Source: UBA11373 sp046714175 (GTDB lineage Bacteria; Actinomycetota; Acidimicrobiia; Spongiisociales; UBA11373). Taken from it: a DNA stretch of 64,000 nt. Location: assembly GCA_046714175.1 (NCBI GenBank), contig JBKKBI010000045.1, positions 1 through 64,000 of the forward strand, in the 5' to 3' direction. The notes under the pieces were generated by a model. That model was not told the DNA's origin and did not search any database. It saw only the letters and a list, made by a program, of their open reading frames with translations. Position numbers and translations under genes: made by a program. This document shows positions 59,248 through 64,000 of the stretch, piece after piece. Position 1 is the stretch's first letter, and each line of letters begins with the position of its first letter.

Positions 59248-59377
59248 CGCTTCACTCCAGATCTCGGCGGCCGAAGCCCGACACGTTAGAGAGCTCGGCG
59301 GGGCTTGATCCGCGCGGCGAGCGCGTCCGAACCCGTCTCTCTATCCCCCGGTGTGCAGCCCCCTCCACCACCGCCCT

Positions 59378-60160
59378 CTACACCAACCCGGTCAGGTCCA
59401 CCGGTCGCACCGCATCACCCGCACCGCTGATCGGGGAGATCGAGATCACGGTGTCGGCGGCGGCGCCGACGTCGGTCGCGCTGTCGTTGCCATCCGCAGC
59501 CGGAATCAAGCCGCCGTATTGGTGCACATACACGCCGGGGCTCTGTTCGGCGAAGAGCCGGTCGTAACCGGCTCGGGCCACGCGGGTGATTCGCCGCTCG
59601 GTGGCCTCGTCGGCGGTGTCCGGGATGCCGACGTTGAGCACGTCTCCGGGTCGCAACAATGGGAAGGCGTCGGCGGCGAGGCGCGCCGCTACCCGTCCGA
59701 GCCGGGACCACATCTCGGTGGCACCGGGACCCAGCGACCACTCCTTCCACCTCTTCCACTCGACCACCTCGGAACCGGCTGAAAAGGCGATGGCGGGGAT
59801 CCCGGCGATTCCGGCCTCGAGGGCGGCGCCGGCGGTGCCGCTGGACTGCAGGTAGGCAGTGCCGTGGTTGTAACCGATGTTGACCCCGGTGACGACGAGG
59901 TCGGGGCGGTGCGGAACGAGGAGGTGGATTCCCAACTGGACACAGTCCGCCGGGTACCCGCTGCAGGCAAACACTTCGAGGCCGGCAACGATGCGTCGCT
60001 CGACGGTGACCCGATCGAAGCGGGTGATGGCCTTGGCGACCCAGGAACGCTCCCCGTCGGGCACTACCACGGTCACCTCGCCGAACTCCGCCAGGGCCTG
60101 GGCGAAGGGGATCAGCGCCGGAGCGTCGATACCGTCGTCATTGCTGAGCAGGATATGCAT
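59378..60160 (-). CDS. surE: 5-prime/3-prime-nucleotidase SurE
   Basis: 260 residues. The metal site ILLSNDDGIDAPAL, VVVPDGERSW, VTGVNIGYNHGTAYLQSSGTAGAALEAG and LNVGIPD are standard for SurE, which removes phosphate from nucleoside monophosphates under stress. The ATG is 8 nt after TAGCGT (leaderless). Divergent from the beta-propeller gene, with a hairpin between them. Confidence 0.93.
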   Translation of the reverse strand: MHILLSNDDGIDAPALIPFAQALAEFGEVTVVVPDGERSWVAKAITRFDRVTVERRIVAGLEVFACSGYPADCVQLGIHLLVPHRPDLVVTGVNIGYNHGTAYLQSSGTAGAALEAGIAGIPAIAFSAGSEVVEWKRWKEWSLGPGATEMWSRLGRVAARLAADAFPLLRPGDVLNVGIPDTADEATERRITRVARAGYDRLFAEQSPGVYVHQYGGLIPAADGNDSATDVGAAADTVISISPISGAGDAVRPVDLTGLV

Positions 60161-60168
60161 GTCCGGGC

Positions 60169-60174
60169 ACGCTA
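60169..60174 (-). promoter_or_regulatory. -10-like hexamer, surE
   Basis: TAGCGT on the minus strand ends 8 nt before ATG 60160. Confidence 0.4.
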
Positions 60175-60175
60175 C

Positions 60176-60197
60176 CCGGGAACCGGAGGGTTCCCGG
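60176..60197. promoter_or_regulatory. Inverted repeat between divergent genes
   Basis: CCGGGAACC, loop GGAG, GGTTCCCGG: a perfect 9-bp inverted repeat just upstream of the surE -10 and about 40 bp before the beta-propeller gene. Possible shared operator. Confidence 0.35.
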
Positions 60198-60237
60198 ATA
60201 TCGTCCCAGCGGGGACACTCAATGGAGGTTCCGTCTC

Positions 60238-62460
60238 ATGCGCCGCTCGGTCCCGCTCTTCGCCGCTCTCGCCATGATTCTGACCGCATGTGCGGGCCAG
60301 TCCGGCTCCACCGGTACCACCGGCGGCTTCTCCGGCTTCTCCGCAGGGTTCAACCCGCGCAGTCTCACCTTTTCGGCACGACTGGTGCCATTCGACGCCT
60401 GTGATGCCGTGTTGGCCCACTTCAAGGCCGAAGCCACGGAACGGGTCGGGCCCTATGGTTTGAACGGAGGCCCGTTTTGGTACGGCCCGGTGTTCAGCGA
60501 AGGCGATGTCGCCGGCGGCGCCCGTGACGACGCCGGCACTGTGACGACCTTGGCATCCGGCCTCCCCAGCACCGGGGGCAACGGGAGCGGCGAGCACTCC
60601 GGCACCAACGTCCAAGTGGCCGGTGTCGATGAGCCCGACATCGTCAAGACCAACGGCGAGTGGATCGTGGCGATCATCGACGGCGTGATGCGCTACTTCG
60701 ACGTCACCGGACCAGAGGCCGTCCTGCGCGACGAGGTTCGCCTCGAGTCGGGCTGGGGACATCGGTTCTTCATCAGCGACGGCCGCGCCTTCGTCTTCAG
60801 CCAGGGCGACCTGTGGGGAATCCCGATGTTCGCCTCCGATGCGGCTCGGATCGCCCCGGGTGGCTGGAGTTCACCGGTCTCGATCGTGCAAGAGATCGAC
60901 CTGAGCGACCCCGACTCCCTCCGGGTGGTGCGCACGGTTCGTCTCGACGGCACCTACTTGAGCGCCCGGGCGATCGGTGACACCGTGCGGATGGTCGTCA
61001 CCTCGTACCCGCACCAGCTTCCGTTCGTGTATCCCTCCACCCCTGGCGCCGAGGACTTCGCCCTAGAGGCCAACCGCGGCATCATCGCCGACTCGACCAT
61101 CGCGACCTGGCTCCCCGGGTACACGGTGTACGACGCAGCCGGTAACGAGACCGACTCTGGTCTCCTGGTGGACTGCTCCCGGATGCATCGCCCCGAGGAG
61201 TTCGCCGGGTTCGACACCCTCTCGGTGACAACCCTCGATCTCGGCGCCGCGCTGGAGGTGGGCGGTGGCACCGGTGTGATCGCCGAGGGGCAGACCGTCT
61301 ACGCCTCCACCGACAGCCTGTATGTGTCGACCAACGTGTTCATCCCGGAGAATGCCTGGCAGCTCTTCCCCGACGACATGGACGAGTTGGAGCAGACCTA
61401 CGAGACCGCCATTCACAAGTTCGACATCTCTGGAGATGGACCCGCCTCGTACCGGGCGAGTGGATCGGTGGAGGGCCACCTTCTCAACCAATTCGCATTG
61501 GATGAGTTTGAAGGCTTCCTGCGAGTGGCCACCACCACAGGCACGCCTTGGGGCGGCGAAGACTCGGCGTCCCAGGTGGTCGTTCTCGCCGAAAGCGATG
61601 GCGAACTGAACGAGGTCGGCTCCGTGGGCGACATGGGAGAGGGCGAGCGCATCTACTCGGTGCGGTTCATCGGGCCCACCGGATATGTGGTGACCTTCCG
61701 CCAGGTCGATCCGCTCTATGTGCTCGACCTGCGCGACCCGGAGGATCCGCAGGTGTCTGGCGAGCTGAAGATCCCTGGTTACTCCGCCTACCTGCATCCG
61801 ATCGGCGAGGGCTTGTTGCTCGGCGTGGGCCAGGACGCCGACAGCGACGGCCGGGTGCTCGGAGCCAAGGCGACGCTGTTCGATGTCTCCGATCCTGCCG
61901 ATCCTCGGGAATTGGGATCGTGGACAGTGCGCGATGGCTACACCGACGTGGAGTGGGATCACCTCGCGTTCCTCCACTGGGCACCAGATGACATCGCGGT
62001 GCTGCCGCTTGCGTTGTGGCAGGACCAGTTCTTCGGAGCGGTGGTCCTCAAGACCGACGACGGGCTGCGTGAGTTTGGCCGGATCAACCATCACCGCGAC
62101 CCGGACACGATCCCCACCAGCGACTGTCGGGTAATCGATACCTCGGGCGAGAGCAAGGCCGCTGGAATCGTCGTGCAGGTGTGCGAACCCGAGGACATAG
62201 GTGGCTACGCCGGGACCTACTGCGAGCGCATCCCCGCCGCCGAGGCGCAGGCGTGGGTCGAGGACTCCTACGGGATCGAACTCGGCGACATCGCCGTCGA
62301 CGAACGTGTCGAGGTGTGCTGGCCCGACGGTGCCAACCAGGATCCGCAGATCGTGCGTTCCATCGTGATCGGTGACACCTTGTGGACCCTGTCATGGCGG
62401 GCGTTGCAGGCAAACACCATCGATGATCTCGCGGTCGAGTCGACGCTCTGGTTTGGGTAG
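60238..62460 (+). CDS. Secreted beta-propeller lipoprotein
   Basis: 740 residues. The signal peptide ends LTACAG (lipobox). The family landmark SGTNVQVAGVDEPDIVKTNG (about 120-140) marks the large beta-propeller domain found in archaeal and bacterial surface proteins. Repeated blade-like segments follow (SLRVVRTVRLDGTYLSARAIGDTVRMVV; LYVLDLRDPEDPQVSGELKIPGYSAYLHPIGEGLLLGVGQD; ATLFDVSDPADPRELGSWTV). Function unknown, probably binding or scaffolding. GGAGGT precedes the ATG. Confidence 0.9.
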   Translation: MRRSVPLFAALAMILTACAGQSGSTGTTGGFSGFSAGFNPRSLTFSARLVPFDACDAVLAHFKAEATERVGPYGLNGGPFWYGPVFSEGDVAGGARDDAGTVTTLASGLPSTGGNGSGEHSGTNVQVAGVDEPDIVKTNGEWIVAIIDGVMRYFDVTGPEAVLRDEVRLESGWGHRFFISDGRAFVFSQGDLWGIPMFASDAARIAPGGWSSPVSIVQEIDLSDPDSLRVVRTVRLDGTYLSARAIGDTVRMVVTSYPHQLPFVYPSTPGAEDFALEANRGIIADSTIATWLPGYTVYDAAGNETDSGLLVDCSRMHRPEEFAGFDTLSVTTLDLGAALEVGGGTGVIAEGQTVYASTDSLYVSTNVFIPENAWQLFPDDMDELEQTYETAIHKFDISGDGPASYRASGSVEGHLLNQFALDEFEGFLRVATTTGTPWGGEDSASQVVVLAESDGELNEVGSVGDMGEGERIYSVRFIGPTGYVVTFRQVDPLYVLDLRDPEDPQVSGELKIPGYSAYLHPIGEGLLLGVGQDADSDGRVLGAKATLFDVSDPADPRELGSWTVRDGYTDVEWDHLAFLHWAPDDIAVLPLALWQDQFFGAVVLKTDDGLREFGRINHHRDPDTIPTSDCRVIDTSGESKAAGIVVQVCEPEDIGGYAGTYCERIPAAEAQAWVEDSYGIELGDIAVDERVEVCWPDGANQDPQIVRSIVIGDTLWTLSWRALQANTIDDLAVESTLWFG

Positions 62461-62476
62461 AAGCTGAGAATCCCCG

Positions 62477-62794
62477 TTACGGCTCCGGGGGAGTCGTATC
62501 GGTCTCGGTGCGGAACCAGTCGCCGACCTTGCCCGCTCCGCGGCGGGCCCCTGTTACGGCCGATCCGGCCCAGCTCTTGCCACGGTCAGCGGCGCGCCGG
62601 GCCCGGGGAAATTCGCGTCCCAGGATCGAAAGGCCGGCAATGACCACCAGGGTTCCCGGTCCGGGAAGCGGAATCAGGATCAGCCCTACCGCCACCGTGG
62701 CGCCGCCGGCAACCGCCACCGAGACCCGGCGGGCGTGGCGCCGCATCGAGGGGGTCCGGGCGGGTTCCACGGGTTCAGGGGGAGGAGTGGTCAT
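62477..62794 (-). CDS. PGPGW/TIGR02611-type membrane protein
   Basis: 105 residues. After a proline-rich N-terminus and an arginine cluster come two helices with the signature IPLPGPGTLVVIAGLSILGREFPRARR. The tail is cytoplasmic and proline-rich. Function unknown; widespread in actinobacteria. ATG 62794 has AGGAG upstream. Confidence 0.85.
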   Translation of the reverse strand: MTTPPPEPVEPARTPSMRRHARRVSVAVAGGATVAVGLILIPLPGPGTLVVIAGLSILGREFPRARRAADRGKSWAGSAVTGARRGAGKVGDWFRTETDTTPPEP

Positions 62795-62878
62795 CGTGAG
62801 TTTCGACTCCTGACGCTGCTCCGCGGTTCCGGCAGCGACCGGTGTCCGGAGTCTGGCAGCGGGCTACGAATAGTCACC

Positions 62879-64000
62879 CTAGGGCTGGGTACCTCCGACT
62901 GGCTTGCGCGCTACGAGCACCAGGCTGTCCAGGCGCCAGCGGTTCCCTGCGGCGAAGGGATTGCTCACCATCTGCACCTCTTGCAGACCGGCATCGGCGA
63001 GCAGGCGACGCAGGTCCTTGCGGGTGAAGTGCCAGATGTGCTTGTGCGGCTTCAATGTCCACCACCGAGTGCGTAGCAGGCGAGCCGGCAGCGAATCGAA
63101 CCGGGGGCAGGACAGGGCGATGACTCCTCCGGGCCGAACCAGCGCAACGGCGGCGTCGAGGAAGGCACGGGGATCGGGGACGTGCTCGATCGTATCCCAG
63201 AACGCGACGACGTCGTGGTCGGCCGGCGGAAGGTCCACCACTTCGCCGACATGGATCTTGGTGCCGACACGCTCCGACGCCACCGCCGCCGCCACCGCCG
63301 AGAACTCCAGGCCATCGACCTGGTATCCGCGCTCCTGTGCCGCCTCCAGGAACATTCCATACGCGCATCCCACCTCGAACAGGCTGTGTCTCGGCCCGCC
63401 ATCGAGAGTTGCGTCGATCAGGTCCAAGCGACCTTCGGCCCAGGTGCGCTGCAGGCCCTTGGCTCCGGCGGTCTTGTAAACCCCGGAGTCGAAGTACGCC
63501 CGCGCCCCATAGAGGGCAAGTCGCCCGTCGTGGTTGAGGCGCGGACTCATGAATGCCTGGCCGCATTGCGGGCAGTCGACTAGGGCGAACTGATCCAGCT
63601 GCCAGCGCCTTCGGCCGGGGACGCGGCAGCGGAAGCACACCGCGTCCTCAAAATGCTCGGCGGGATAGGCACCCCAGCGTCCGGGTCGCATTCCTCTGGC
63701 TTTCGATCGGCTCCACCCGATCGCCGCGATGGCTCCTGCGACCGTGGGCACAGCGTAGGTGATGAATCGGAAGACCAGGACACCCGCCGCCACCGCCGCA
63801 GACCGGGGAGCGTCCAGACCCGCGGTGAGGAGTCCGGTGAGTCCCACCTCGGTCACTCCGAGAGAACCCGGAGTAAGTGGTATCGCCGAGATCAGCCGGA
63901 TCAGCGAAAACGCCGCGAGCACGGTCACCGAGGGCACGTCGGCTGTGGTGACTCCGCTGGCCCGCAGCGACATCTCCAGGCAGGCGTAGATGGAGAGGTG
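62879..64000 (-). CDS. Flippase-like (UPF0104) and methyltransferase fusion, 5-prime end outside window
   Basis: At least 373 codons open to the right edge; the start is beyond the window. The N-terminal visible part is the end of a YbhN/UPF0104 lysylphosphatidylglycerol-synthase-like membrane domain: VLAAFSLIRLISAIPLTPGSLGVTEVGLTGLL and a last helix (VFRFITYAVPTVAGAIAAIGW). It runs without a stop into a zinc-ribbon-like CFRCR...CPQCG segment and a class I SAM methyltransferase (LFEVGCAYGMFLEAAQERG, DTIEHVPDPRAFL, GGVIALSCPRFDS). A lipid- or sugar-modifying enzyme is likely. Confidence 0.75.
   Translation of the reverse strand, partial: HLSIYACLEMSLRASGVTTADVPSVTVLAAFSLIRLISAIPLTPGSLGVTEVGLTGLLTAGLDAPRSAAVAAGVLVFRFITYAVPTVAGAIAAIGWSRSKARGMRPGRWGAYPAEHFEDAVCFRCRVPGRRRWQLDQFALVDCPQCGQAFMSPRLNHDGRLALYGARAYFDSGVYKTAGAKGLQRTWAEGRLDLIDATLDGGPRHSLFEVGCAYGMFLEAAQERGYQVDGLEFSAVAAAVASERVGTKIHVGEVVDLPPADHDVVAFWDTIEHVPDPRAFLDAAVALVRPGGVIALSCPRFDSLPARLLRTRWWTLKPHKHIWHFTRKDLRRLLADAGLQEVQMVSNPFAAGNRWRLDSLVLVARKPVGGTQP

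Overview
The window is about 64 kb of high-GC DNA centred on a bacterial chromosome replication origin. Gene content and order point to an actinobacterium. The cluster ECF sigma/anti-sigma, trxB, trxA, cwlM-like, parB, parA, rsmG, jag, yidC, yidD, rnpA, rpmH, [oriC], dnaA, dnaN, recF, dciA, gyrB, gyrA, DUF3566 is the arrangement known around the Mycobacterium tuberculosis origin. The groups padR-ino1, rpsF-ssb-rpsR-rplI-dnaB and cca are also neighbours of the origin in that genus. F420-type flavin enzyme families, a uridylyl-free lipoprotein-rich surface repertoire and GTG/TTG starts fit. I would guess a deep-branching class such as Acidimicrobiia, but the sequence alone does not prove it. No rRNA, tRNA, transposase, prophage or CRISPR array was seen.

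Layout. 0-7 kb: LLM-class flavin enzyme, heme A synthase, an orphan ABC permease, and the leftward operon rpsF-ssb-rpsR-rplI-dnaB. 7-10.7 kb: DUF192 protein, panB, a divergent nucleoside-hydrolase-like lipoprotein, a PPOX protein. 10.8-15.2 kb: a four-gene pyrimidine operon in which every junction overlaps by 4 nt: CAD-like dihydroorotase, aspartate carbamoyltransferase, a fused OMP decarboxylase-OPRT, and quinone-type DHODH. 15.2-24.8 kb: ino1 with an autoregulated padR, endonuclease IV, a cis-prenyltransferase, a lipoprotein metallopeptidase with a dead second copy, and membrane/redox proteins. 24.8-32.3 kb: PrkA kinase, CCA transferase, PilT ATPase, HDAC-like amidohydrolase, GNAT, DegV. 32.3-51.4 kb: the conserved origin region with two parS sites, DnaA boxes on both sides of dnaA, and both gyrase genes. 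51.4-55.2 kb: a cobalamin riboswitch controlling btuF-btuC-btuD. 55.2-64 kb: a membrane cupredoxin with a putative heme protein, decayed M23 and VOC gene remnants, an M28 lipoprotein peptidase, a cyclase-like toroid with an inserted helix-turn-helix, SurE, a beta-propeller lipoprotein, and a flippase-methyltransferase fusion that runs off the end.

Two features run through the whole window. First, at least fifteen gaps between genes hold short tandem arrays with a period of exactly 7 bp. The unit sequence differs from array to array, and many arrays sit flush against a stop or start codon. Second, many first genes of transcription units have no Shine-Dalgarno sequence. Instead a TANNNT hexamer, most often TACCCT or TAACCT, lies 6-9 nt before the start codon, as expected of leaderless mRNAs. 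In three cases the 7-bp array itself supplies that hexamer. Among single genes, the most unusual are the helix-turn-helix/cyclase-toroid chimera (58111-59247), the OMPDC-OPRT fusion, the duplicated metallopeptidase and the flippase-methyltransferase fusion.
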